A DNA stretch of 64,000 nt from Echinometra lucunter. Lineage: Eukaryota > Echinodermata > Echinoidea > Camarodonta > Echinometridae. Below the pieces are notes generated by a model. That model saw only the letters and a program-made list of their open reading frames with translations. It was not told the origin of the DNA and ran no database searches. How positions within the stretch are numbered: position 1 is the first letter of the stretch; the number at the start of each line of letters is the position of its first letter. This document shows, piece by piece, positions 58,029 through 64,000 of this stretch. The position numbers and the translations under genes are program-made. The stretch spans positions 3,540,433-3,604,432 of the forward strand of contig CM057160.1 of assembly GCA_029962745.1 (NCBI GenBank), in the 5' to 3' direction.

Positions 58029-59841
58029 AAAATTAGAAAGAAGAGACCCTCAAGTAATCTTGGGAACACGACACAGTTTTAAAATGGCACGCAAGCTTCT
58101 AAACTCATGCATCATAATCATCAAGTGCCAACATAGGAGTATGCACTGCCAAAAAATGGACTTTTTCTTAATGAGAATGCACTTCAAGCAAGAGGCGAAG
58201 AAACATTACTCAGAATAAATCTCTCCAGGATGTAGATGTCATCACCTAGGGGGAAAGAGAGAGGGCTAACATTTATGCACAGGAAGCCAGGGGTTTCCCC
58301 TGCCATGGTCTCCGTCATCCTATTCTCACGAAATCTTCAAAGCACTCCATCTTCAAGAAGAGCAACGTTCTCAATGTTTCCATGCATTCATCGATTCCTA
58401 GAAACACGAGTCATTACCCCTTCATTTCGAGCCCTTCTATGCCATTTAACATGCACTTATCATGAGTGAACTCATGTTAAGACATTGACTACTCAATTCT
58501 TAATTCCCATAGACTTAATAGGTTCCTGCAGGTAAGGGGTTAAGTGCTCCAAGGTTTAAAAATCATTTCTCTGCTTTGTTCTTGATTTTGACAGGAAAAA
58601 TGCTGCAATGCAATGCATGAATGCTACCTGTTTCTACTTCAAGAGAGGCAAACTAACTGTTCTGTGTCCAAATGCATGGTGAAACATTCAAATTCTCCGC
58701 TCCCCCCTCCTCCTACTGATCCCTCATTCATTCTATCAATGAAACCCTGGGATGGTTAGTCTTTTACCAACTAAGGCCTTCCATGTTCAACATGGAAATA
58801 GTTTCCACAAACTGATAAAAACCAGCTGAGTATAACTAAGTGAAAAAAATCCTTTGCATTAGTTTGGTATATAACTGCTTAAGACTGGTTAGGTACATAC
58901 AGTAAGTACCTTCGTGTTGGGAAGATTTTACCCACTATCTTTAAATTCAAAGTGGATTTTTAATATATCAAGGGCTCAACCAGGCACTTGAATTATGATT
59001 CTTTACAATTCAATAGATTAGTCAGAGTTGACAGCTAATTATATGTCTAATTGATGCATTAGGAAACCACAAAAAAGTGCTCCAAGATTCTTTGAAAGCC
59101 TCACAATGGTTACAATTAATGACTCCGCTTCAAGGTCTTTCCTTAGAATAGACTCTGAGACAGGACTAAGTAGAGTTTCGATTACCGATTTTTTTTTTTA
59201 AATGTTCACTTTGCTTCCAGTTCGTGCATCATTGAAAGATAAATGAACATGTCCACCCCCCCCCCCCCCTTCCCACTTTCATAACCATATCCAATCACTG
59301 ACATTGGTACTGTACCATTTTTTAACACAGGGGATGTATTGTACCCTCCCAATCAATGCCCCAGTATCCCATACCTGTAGTTCTGCCAATGAAGGAATTT
59401 TATAGATATTTTCCTTTTCAAACTTCCTAACATCTGTGGAATAGAACATCTTTTCCACTCATGCATCTGAGGAGCACTTCATGAAGTGTCTTGTCAGTGA
59501 TTTTTACTGACAACTGTTATAAGCTACTGAAATCCTTGCATCTGATTGGTTGAGAGCAAATTTGTCAGTAAAAATCACTGACAAGACACTTCATGAAACA
59601 CTCCCCTGCTGGTGTACGGGAGAAGTGGAGTGGGCAGGGTTTTCCACCATGGTTTAATGAGTCAAACCATGAATTGGGTGGGGGGGGGGGGGAGGGGTCT
59701 GGGGTCTACATGAAAAATTTTAAAAATCTTTTCTTACCCTGTTCCAAAGTTCATCTTCTCCTAACTGACCTCCTTTGAACTCTGTCATGATGTTAGCTAA
59801 CTCTTCACAGGTCAGGTTACAGTTCACAGCAAGCCATTCAT
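32537..59841 (-). CDS. SASH1: SAM and SH3 domain-containing protein 1 (SASH1) orthologue, 13 exons, 5' end missing
   Basis: Signalling scaffold of the SLY/SASH family, cytosolic and cortical in vertebrates. Exons in transcription order: 59841-59738, 55653-55564, 53706-53658, 52707-52031, 46983-46924, 43458-43159, 40592-40511, 38038-37908, 37574-37344, 36874-36721, 36018-34910, 33582-33451, 32791-32537. All are GT-AG and all phases agree, giving about 1123 residues (human SASH1 1247). Domains: low-complexity N-terminal region with PPPY; Ser-rich and Thr-rich tracts; SH3 at about 475-540 (TDYIPSPYDTG, KGELVYITRKP, GKFKFTFVEELS); SAM1 at about 559-626; a long disordered linker; then EGIDL-like ADGIDIRQEPYSDK and CGIPAALIQRYAEE, both diagnostic of SASH1; SAM2 at about 1058-1118. 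The first exon given starts inside a codon, so an upstream exon with the start lies outside or was not found. An alternative exon is proposed at 37678-37757. Confidence 0.93.
32792..33450. repeat. SASH1 intron with (TG)n and poly-G tracts
   Basis: (TG)n followed by a G run lies at 33185-33228, and a second G run at about 33390-33408. Around both G runs the sequence GTAGGAGGGAAA...TTGCTTCCTTTCAAAC / GGCTTCCTTTCAAATTGG is repeated, a short tandem duplication of about 170 bp. Confidence 0.7.
33451..33582 (-). CDS. SASH1: SASH1 exon, conserved pre-SAM2 motif
   Basis: 44 codons, phase 0. MGFCGIPAALIQRYAEEVQM then VCLEALRVKSL match the SASH1 block CGIPEALVQRYAED...MDQIRVKQL upstream of SAM2. Confidence 0.94.
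33915..34320. mobile_element. TGACCT-rich dispersed element in SASH1 intron, two tandem units
   Basis: It starts with the perfect palindrome TTCGACCACGCGTGGTCGAA. Two units follow with TGACCTTGTGACC, TGCATACATGAGCCAAGTTTG, TCAAATGGTT and GAACGA.CCATTT in the same order. The type is widespread in marine invertebrate genomes. 34161-34180 is TGACCTTTGACCTTTGACCT, overlapping DR1-type nuclear-receptor half-sites. A (GA)n tract follows at 34680-34745. Confidence 0.7.
34910..36018 (-). CDS. SASH1: SASH1 large exon, disordered linker
   Basis: 1109 nt. It encodes a Ser/Pro-rich linker with SPARKHGKNSMSS, RRRKSRSVSPHKRQNSRKD and, at its end, LEKLLDAKLMADGIDIRQEP before YSDK, the family motif just before the CGIP block. 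It enters after one base of a codon and leaves in phase 0. Stop-free frames on the other strand are shadows. Confidence 0.93.
36165..36438. mobile_element. 274-bp TIR element in SASH1 intron
   Basis: GTTCAGATATGAAGCGACAT at the left and the complementary ATGTGGCCTGATATCTGAAC at the right extend to GTGGCGCCAC/GTGGCACCAC. It is non-coding, with a T run in the middle. Confidence 0.75.
36721..36874 (-). CDS. SASH1: SASH1 exon, second part of SAM1
   Basis: 154 nt, starting KYLSDFKSRDLASLERFKNL and then TERDLDSLEITNLEHRVKLL, the C-terminal helices of a SAM domain. The first helix is in the preceding exon. Confidence 0.94.
37344..37574 (-). CDS. SASH1: SASH1 exon, second part of SH3 and start of SAM1
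   Basis: 77 codons, phase 0 to 0. KGELVYITRKPSGGYWEGVC then NKSGKFKFTFVEELSREE forms the n-Src to distal part of SH3 with the family's KFKF..V core. It ends in LQSVEELLRRIECD, the first helix of SAM1. Confidence 0.95.
37678..37757 (-). CDS. SASH1: candidate mutually exclusive SASH1 exon (alternative SH3 N-terminal half)
   Basis: 80 nt bounded by TTTTGTACAG and CAG/GTAATGG. It enters after one base of a codon and leaves in phase 0, exactly as the neighbouring exon 37908-38038. Joined to the flanking exons it reads TTLFPRLM then VYEDPAASLMTELGETLQ and runs into KGELVYITRKP, resembling the Y-x-acidic RT-loop start of an SH3 domain. Including both exons gives a stop (GGT TAA) within eight codons; skipping both shifts the frame. 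No transcript evidence is available, so usage is an inference. It could instead be a fossil exon, but it has no defects. Confidence 0.6.
37908..38038 (-). CDS. SASH1: SASH1 exon, first part of SH3
   Basis: 131 nt. It encodes PSTRRQQSHSPDVQLKP and then ARAKTDYIPSPYDTGALAFK, matching human [20 protein letters not shown]. This is the ancestral start of the SH3 domain. Confidence 0.95.
38868..39105 (+). repeat. (CT)n microsatellites
   Basis: Long CT tracts at 38868-38950 and about 39058-39103, polymorphic-type simple repeats. Open frames across them are low-complexity. Confidence 0.95.
39114..39527. mobile_element. MITE with TTAA target and CCC-starting ends (piggyBac-like)
   Basis: TTAA then CCCATTCGTGACAG at the left; CTGTCACGAATGGG then TTAA at the right. 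TTAA duplication with CCC/GGG ends is the hallmark of piggyBac-type elements. No transposase is encoded in the 414 bp. Confidence 0.8.
39590..40041 (+). mobile_element. degenerate LINE (CR1/L2-like) reverse-transcriptase C-terminal fragment
   Basis: In shifting frames it reads YLQCVQNICARLTVGCSKFS, then LPVGQRISFKILMIVYKAL and YPKYIAELL, then GERAFACAVPQLWNELPLEI with a stop at 40041. These correspond to RLQRVQNAAARL..., LHWLPV..I.FKI..L.YKAL and RAFSxAAPxLWNxLP blocks of CR1-type elements. Frameshifts and stops make it dead. Confidence 0.82.
40511..40592 (-). CDS. SASH1: SASH1 exon, Ser/Thr-rich
   Basis: 82 nt, RGSDSPSSSLGRSTVSSTTS then DDFSSSD, equivalent to the Ser-rich stretch before SH3 in human SASH1. 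It leaves after one base, which both candidate SH3 exons accept. Confidence 0.88.
40715..40757. repeat. poly-G run, about 43 bases
   Basis: An uninterrupted G tract just outside a TIR element. Its length is unreliable in any assembly. Confidence 0.9.
40756..41170. mobile_element. 415-bp TIR element
   Basis: GGTCACTCACAGATGGAAGT with GGTACCCA, and the complement at 41143-41170, form 28-bp inverted ends. It contains CATGAAACGCTCCCC, a half of MITE family A, and CAACG/CGTTG-type inner repeats, so it may be composite. Confidence 0.8.
41376..41790. mobile_element. 415-bp TIR element, TAGTTATCAC ends
   Basis: TAGTTATCAC at the left and GTGATAACTA at the right. A second inner pair, TTAAAGACATTCAGTCATGG and its near-complement, lies at about 41445 and 41755. 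No coding region. Confidence 0.7.
42330..42595. repeat. probable dispersed repeat, G/C-run rich
   Basis: CCGTATGTAGGAATTTTTTC then CTGGGGGCAAG, and GGCAGCCCCCCCCCATGCTG at the other end, look like a known invertebrate repeat style, but no clean ends were found. The remaining sequence to 43158 is featureless. Confidence 0.35.
43159..43458 (-). CDS. SASH1: SASH1 exon with Thr-rich tract and basic region
   Basis: 100 codons, phase 0. It starts SAVAATS, then a poly-Thr stretch encoded by ACC/ACT/ACA repeats (about 43390-43440). Next comes MANMSLDFSFLKRRQTPKKS and a basic Ser-rich region RSPRLLRKFTRSP that probably corresponds to the basic region before SH3 in vertebrates. Confidence 0.88.
45671..46015. 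mobile_element. possible nested palindromic element, GTTCAGACAC motifs
   Basis: 45671-45747 is an imperfect palindrome with GTGTTCAGACACA / TGTGTGTCTGAAC ends. The same terminal motif recurs at about 45858 and 46002. The rest of this intron (43459-46923) has no recognised features. Confidence 0.5.
46924..46983 (-). CDS. SASH1: SASH1 small exon
   Basis: 60 nt, phase 0 to 0, TQATLTRVPEESQMPPYLHQ. No conserved motif. It is supported by splice sites and phase only and could be alternatively used, since skipping keeps the frame. Confidence 0.65.
47187..47836. mobile_element. 650-bp TIR element with TTTTCGCG motifs
   Basis: The ends TACTGTATACGGCAATATTT and the complementary GCTTATACAGTA, with ATTTTCGCG / CGCGAAAAT motifs inside both ends, make it a larger relative of 21063-21259. 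CpG-rich ends stand out from the AT-rich intron. Confidence 0.75.
47847..48141. mobile_element. 295-bp TIR element
   Basis: TATATAGATTCGCATCAG at the left and CTGATGGCGAATCTATATA at the right are inverted. The inside contains TGACGTCA (about 47970) and TACGCGTA. No coding region. Confidence 0.75.
48156..48343. mobile_element. 188-bp palindromic element
   Basis: ACAGATATCGCCTGG...AACATTTCAT and the complementary ATGAAATGTTATA...CAGGCAATATCTGT. Inner arms are ATATTTTCCC/GGGAAAATAT around GCGCTGTGCGC. It abuts the previous element. Confidence 0.8.
48480..48790. repeat. purine-rich (GA) low-complexity tract in SASH1 intron
   Basis: Degenerate GAGA/GAAA sequence. Open frames on the minus strand are composition artefacts. 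Sequence 48791-50090 shows nothing else clear. Confidence 0.8.
50098..50138. repeat. perfect 19-bp inverted repeat with two CRE motifs
   Basis: GGTACCCACTTTGACGTCA, AAA, then its exact complement. Each arm holds TGACGTCA. A partial third copy, GGTACCCACTTTTACGTCA, lies at about 50225. It is probably part of a larger relic that ends in the dispersed repeat at 50412-50485. Confidence 0.9.
50570..50738. mobile_element. 169-bp palindromic MITE, related to family A
   Basis: GTTTCATGAAAGTTGTCGGC, then CACTGACAAGTTGTCATTCT, with their complements at the other end. The centre has CCAATCAAAACCAAGGATTT like family A. The inner arms differ from the 139-bp copies. Confidence 0.8.
51588..51655. repeat. 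68-bp palindrome
   Basis: GTCTGCACTAGATAGACTAA and the complementary TTAGTCTATCTGGTCCAGAC. It is a short MITE-like relic. A 30-base T run follows at about 51731-51760. Confidence 0.7.
52031..52707 (-). CDS. SASH1: SASH1 long N-terminal exon
   Basis: 677 nt. It starts (G)NSVPAFPGHDYDTPTEE, then TPPPYYSDKIYKDTRKRSDD. PPPY is a WW-binding type motif. Next are a Ser run, SPSPSPSKHSQ, an acidic SSDNSSDEENGDGD stretch and GPIDFWNAHSS. CpG-rich codon use stands out from the introns. Confidence 0.9.
53658..53706 (-). CDS. SASH1: SASH1 micro-exon
   Basis: 49 nt, RYTGERKRVDKDRQNK plus one base, with good acceptor (TTACAG) and donor (GTATTT). Phase matches both neighbours. Confidence 0.75.
54968..55051. 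repeat. 42-bp perfect tandem duplication in SASH1 intron
   Basis: CAATCAAGCATAAAGTTCAG to TATCCCAA occurs twice without a difference. The rest of the intron 53707-55563 is AT-rich with nothing recognised. Confidence 0.92.
55564..55653 (-). CDS. SASH1: SASH1 exon, basic helix
   Basis: 30 codons, phase 0 to 0, VYEKEREKRRVQGSMTLGSY then VPNGGASRDQ. Three decayed tandem relatives lie upstream on the gene strand at 55657-56020. Confidence 0.85.
55657..56020 (-). pseudogene. decayed tandem copies of the SASH1 30-codon exon
   Basis: Units of about 130 bp follow the exon. One at about 55688-55773 keeps GTTTATGAGAAAGAA then TAA, so it has an early stop. One at about 55820-55905 keeps GGAGGGTCCAA and CAGTATGACATTAGGATCC but has indels and a stop after the acceptor. 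A third, more diverged, is at about 55945-56015. None can replace the real exon. Confidence 0.75.
57600..58030. repeat. GA-rich tract ending in (GA)n
   Basis: A degenerate purine tract with a pure (GA)n run at about 57987-58026. No gene is seen between 56020 and 59460. Confidence 0.85.
59470..59606. mobile_element. palindromic MITE, family A copy 2
   Basis: GGAGCACTTCATGAAGTGTC, inner GTCAGTGATTTTTACTGACA, centre with CCTTGCATCTGATTGG, and the complement ending in ACTCCCC. It is 130 bp from the SASH1 exon at 59738. Confidence 0.88.
59738..59841 (-). CDS. SASH1: most 5' SASH1 exon found
   Basis: 104 nt, acceptor TTTTCAG and donor GTAAGA, EWLAVNCNLTCEELANIMTE then FKGGQLGEDELWNR. It begins two bases into a codon, so it is internal. 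It may correspond to the helical N-terminal region of human SASH1, but similarity is weak. Confidence 0.8.
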
Positions 59842-60843
59842 CTGAAAACAAACAAATCAATAACATCATCTAGCATTTAACATCTAAGGCTTGTTCATAT
59901 ACGAAGCAACAACTCCCCACGTTAACTCCCCCCCCCCCAGTTTTTATTTACAGCACCACTTAAGATAATGAGATGCACATTAATGTGTCAATAACAGTTC
60001 ATAATCAAATCAAAGAGTTTTGCCATGAATTGCATAGAACTCGTGATTTCATATTCATAAGAATTTGATTGGTCCACACTATTTTGCCACAAGGGGGCAA
60101 AAAATATAATACAGGGGGGAAAATATGCATAGGTTTGCCATGTTATTTGTGAACATGCTCTTCAGTGTACTAATCACACACAAAAAAACCCCACATATTT
60201 TGCTCTCTTTGTTACGTGTACAATGTGACTCTACATAAAAAATATGAAGTTCAAATAATGCTTTCATACAGAGATAAAGCAAGTTTTGAAAAGAGATTTA
60301 GATTTTTTTGTTTGTTTGAAAGCCTGGACAGCCTTGCATTCCTCTTCAATCTCCACAATGAAGCGAATAACATGATAAGCCACCTCCCCCCCCCCCCCCC
60401 CCCCGATTTTTTAAAAGCTTTATTCAGCCCATTATAACATTCATGAAGTACTATGCAAGCATGGAATTTCTCACAGACAGGTACACATTTTCTAACAGTT
60501 TTTTAAGGGCTGGAGAGACTTTCAAACAACACAAATGTGGTATACCAATTTCTTCAGCCCTGGGACTTTAAACCACTTCTTAACAATTTAAAAATATGGT
60601 CATAACTGCTTAGGTAAGTTATAAGATGATGGGAGTGTATATATATAAATGTGAGTAACAGACCAGTTGCTAATCTGACTCACAATTCTTAATCCTCTCT
60701 TTAATCTCTGGTTTTGAAGTCTGGACTTTAATAGCAGCCTATCTCATTGACCATACCTCATACCTTAGTGTGTCACTGGTCACAGACCACGGGGATATTA
60801 CAGACGGACGTCTAGCTTGAAATACCCAATGCCCACTATGCTT

Positions 60844-61339
60844 TTAAAGGCATTGGCTAACTTTGTGAGCAGCTGATTTAAAAAATTCTCGAACTAAGAT
60901 GAAACATGTGTATGAGTTCTTGTATTTATACTCAAAAACCCTGAAACCAACCATAATTTGGAAGGAAAAGCTGTAAGTTAGACGCAAACCGCGATTTTAT
61001 TAGCTTTCGTCTCGAGAGACACTGAACTAAGAGGACCGTTTGCGCGAATTCAAAAATACCGTTACTAGCCTTCCGCCGCGTGATACGTCAATACACACAG
61101 TGCGGTCCGTTGAGTCATGTGCGCATGCGCACTCCTTACGTTGGGTCTTTGCAACCGACCCTCGTATATTTTTCAAACATTGATTCACATTTCTAATATT
61201 TAAAAATACTTCCCGTCGATATTATGCTCTGAAACTTTCACACTGGTATTTTTACACTATAACCCTAATGTTTATCCCATTTTTAAGTAACAAAATGAGA
61301 TTTTTTTAAAATCATAACAATGTTAGCCAATGCCTTTAA
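60844..61339. mobile_element. 496-bp TIR element with TTAA target and an NRF1-type site
   Basis: TTAA then AGGCATTGGCTAAC at the left, and the exact complement then TTAA at the right. The interior is CpG-richer than its surroundings and holds GTGCGCATGCGCAC (61119-61132), a perfect palindrome matching the NRF1 consensus, and TGAGTCA next to it. No coding region. Confidence 0.82.
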
Positions 61340-61803
61340 TATTGCTATATCACAACGACGAATTCTAGTTTTTGTTTTCTTTTTCCGGAGACCTAACTGC
61401 ATTATAAATCAACTTTGCAAGTTAAAAAAATGAACTCTAAAATAAATCCCTATCTACATGAGATTTTCATAAAACCTTTAGAAATTCTAAGCAAAAACTT
61501 CACAACAAATTCATCCATGTCATTTAAAAAGCAGATTTTGTTGGTTTCTAAAATGAAATTTTAATAAGTTACAGAATATAATTGTTCAATTTATGAAGGA
61601 AAATTTACATGGGGAAGGGCCTTGTAAAGTCAGTTTAAGGAAGGGACTTTTATGGGCCTAGGATACATAACAAAGAGAAAAAAAAGTTAATAAGTTCCTC
61701 TTAAAAGGACAGATGTTGTATTTTAGTTTTAGACTAAAATTCTTCATGAATATCTTTGAATGAGAGTAGGAAGGCATATAACCTACTTATGTAGGAGAAA
61801 GCT

Positions 61804-61942
61804 GGGGAACATTTCATGAAGTGTCTTGTCAGTGATTTTTACTGAAAAAATTTGCTCTCAGCCAATCAGATGCAAGGATTTCAGTAGTTTATAACAGTTG
61901 TTAGTAAAAATCACTGACAAGACACTTCATGAAAGGTTCCCC
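61804..61942. mobile_element. 139-bp palindromic MITE, family A copy 3
   Basis: GGGGAACATTTCATGAAGTG and its complement; the inner arms TTGTCAGTGATTTTTACTGA match copy 2 closely but the centre is in the opposite orientation. Confidence 0.88.
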
Positions 61943-62979
61943 TGGTCATGGGTATGTAAATGACATACGCAATATAGCATGCTTCATACCACCTTACAGC
62001 ATTTCTTGCATACAACTGAGCCTAATATTGATCCACTATAAGCAAAGGATACATGTATATAACAAGTCTCAAGAATTTTGTCTCCTGAACAGATAATCAA
62101 CTCTATTTCCTAATGGGAAATGGGCTAAGAATCTCCTCACACAATCTACGTTACCCTCCAACAAGGTCAACAAATTGGCAACAATTTCGCAAGAAGTTCT
62201 CCAAGGCATGGTGAAGTAATACACAATACATAGAGCATCAAAAAACTTTTAAGTTTAATACTGATCTATTGATAACCTAAAACTACTGGACCATGCCTGA
62301 TTTTTAAAAGAAACAGCATTCCTTTGAAATCAGTGCAATATCACTCAACATAAAAATGATGGAAAACACTTGTCATCTCTATGGTTCATAACAGTAATTA
62401 CTGTTTTGCATTCAAAAAGCTCACAAATTAAGTGGTCTTAAAAAAATCTTGCAGCAGTCTTAATAATAATTGATTCTTTTCCAGAGTTCTACCTCCCTTT
62501 CAACTCCCCTTTACAGTTTTTTCTGTTGTATAATTTTCCTGGAAATTCTTTGCGTTAGCTGTAGTTGTTGTTTTTTGCTTCTTTGTATGTTTTGTTATTA
62601 CTACATTTGTCTAAAAACTTGCATGCTCTCTTTCTCTCTCATTCATTATATCCTCATTTTCATTCCTCTCAGGCCCTTCTCCCTCATCACTTTCAGTCCT
62701 CCTCTTAAAAAATAATCCAGCATGATCTACACAAGAGTAAAAACAAAATAAATAAAAACAAAGATAAAAACAAAACAAAAAACTGTTTATCTGGTCTATT
62801 CCATCTACATTACAATTACAATTAGGATTAAAAATAAGATAGGCGGGCTTTGTGTAGCTAGATTATACGCCTGTCAGTATTGGAACAGATGCACAGAGAC
62901 AGAACCTCTAGAAAATGCTTCCTTTGGGCTTAAGTGGTAAATCAGTCTGTTGGCACCGTATTAAAACAATAGGGTGGGA

Positions 62980-63235
62980 CCAGGGGTTAATAGACTAATG
63001 ACAAGAGGGATCTGGAAATATATGACCTGCTTAATTTCCTATTTTCAAATTCTATATTTTGAAAGAAACACTGTTTAGAGGTCATTACACCAGATTCAAT
63101 GTACACCAGGGGTTAATGGACTACCGGTAATGACAAGAGAATCCGGAAATATATGACCTGCTTAATTTCCTCTTTTCAAATTCTGTATTTTGAAAGAAAT
63201 TGTTATTTAGAGGTCATTACACCAAATTCAATGAA
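62980..63235. repeat. 126-bp tandem duplication
   Basis: CCAGGGGTTAATAGACTAAT...TTCAATG occurs twice with a few differences (GGAAATATATGACCTGCTTA is shared). The rest of 61943-64000 has no recognised gene; a C run lies at about 63961-63976. Confidence 0.9.
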
Positions 63236-64000
63236 CACTATGCTTATCAAGATAAAGATTTACAGCAATATCACGGAACTTAGATTAAACATTTGCACAC
63301 ATTCATGATGTAAATTAAACAACACTTTGGTTTAAGGACATAAGTGTGAATCAAGGCCTGTATAGAATAAATCTTGTTAGCAATTTTACATATAAGAATA
63401 ATCTCAGACAAGAAGTTCAGTGCCTCTTATGCCAGATTTCTTCAACAAACTTGATTTTGAAAACACTATTCTGTCATGAGCATAATGAATGTGTTTTAGA
63501 ATGGCTTTTGTATGTATTCTTTACATAATTCACAAAGTTCATGGCAAGCTGTCATTACAATTAATATGAGGATATTTTTCAGACTGTATGAGCATAATGT
63601 TATTTAATTGATTAATTACACTTATCTATAATTTTATATTCTTCTTGGGGGCAAAGGTCACTATTTCTTTTATTCAGGCTTTTAAACTTTATTAGCTGTT
63701 TTAAGAGTAATCTCTGAGCATGTGCTTCATATCAATAGGGTTGAAATTATTTAATGATTTGCTCTAAATCTAATTTTGATCAATTTACGATTGTTTTGGT
63801 CCAGATCCAATGATTGTTCAGTGGACAGTTGTATGGATTTTACCATAATATTCTGAGCTGTTGATTACTGGTACCTAATAAAAGAGTATAACGCACTGAC
63901 ATTGTTCTTTGTGTACTTTCTGCATAACTCTGCAAGTATACAGTTTTGACAAGAATGGTTACCCCCCCCCCCCCCCGGGAAAAAAAGAGCAATTGGTACA

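Noticed and set aside
59842..64000. Missing 5' exon(s) of SASH1
   Set aside because: Searched for a minus-strand exon ending after the first base of a codon with a start codon; none was convincing, so none is reported.

Overview
The window looks like nuclear DNA of an invertebrate deuterostome, most likely a sea urchin. It is AT-rich and intron-rich. It carries a clear single-copy animal CYP51 gene (insects and nematodes lack CYP51), a short internal TTAGGG tract, and many short palindromic transposon relics. The species is inferred, not proven. Two runs of exactly 500 N (9715-10214 and 28876-29375) are assembly placeholders.

Layout. 1-12000: no gene recognised. This part holds a dispersed direct repeat, foldback and MITE-like elements, a TTAGGG tract, a 148-bp tandem duplication, a 1.66-kb tandem duplication cut off by the first gap, and microsatellites. 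12000-23765, + strand: complete lanosterol 14-alpha-demethylase gene (CYP51A1), one 5'UTR exon plus 11 coding exons, 496 residues, followed by a probable long 3'UTR. 23900-32500: intergenic or 3'UTR sequence with a pyrimidine tandem repeat, a small TIR element and a 1.68-kb segment present on both sides of the second gap. 32537-59841, - strand: most of a SASH1 orthologue (SAM and SH3 adaptor), 13 constitutive coding exons read here, about 1123 residues, open at its 5' end. 59842-64000: no exon recognised, several transposon relics.

The two genes are convergent (tail to tail). CYP51 is an ER enzyme of sterol synthesis and SASH1 is a signalling scaffold; nothing in the sequence links them functionally.

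The most interesting observation is an 80-nt cryptic exon (37678-37757, - strand) between the exon carrying the first part of the SASH1 SH3 domain and the exon carrying the rest. It has the same entry and exit phases as its neighbour. Using either one keeps the frame, while using both or neither breaks it. It would encode a different N-terminal half (RT-loop side) of the SH3 domain, so it is a candidate mutually exclusive exon. Other observations of note are decayed tandem copies of one exon in each gene, a near-600-bp palindrome in CYP51 intron 1, a 15-copy 45-bp minisatellite in a CYP51 intron, and several MITE families, some carrying transcription-factor-like motifs (NRF1, CRE, DR1).
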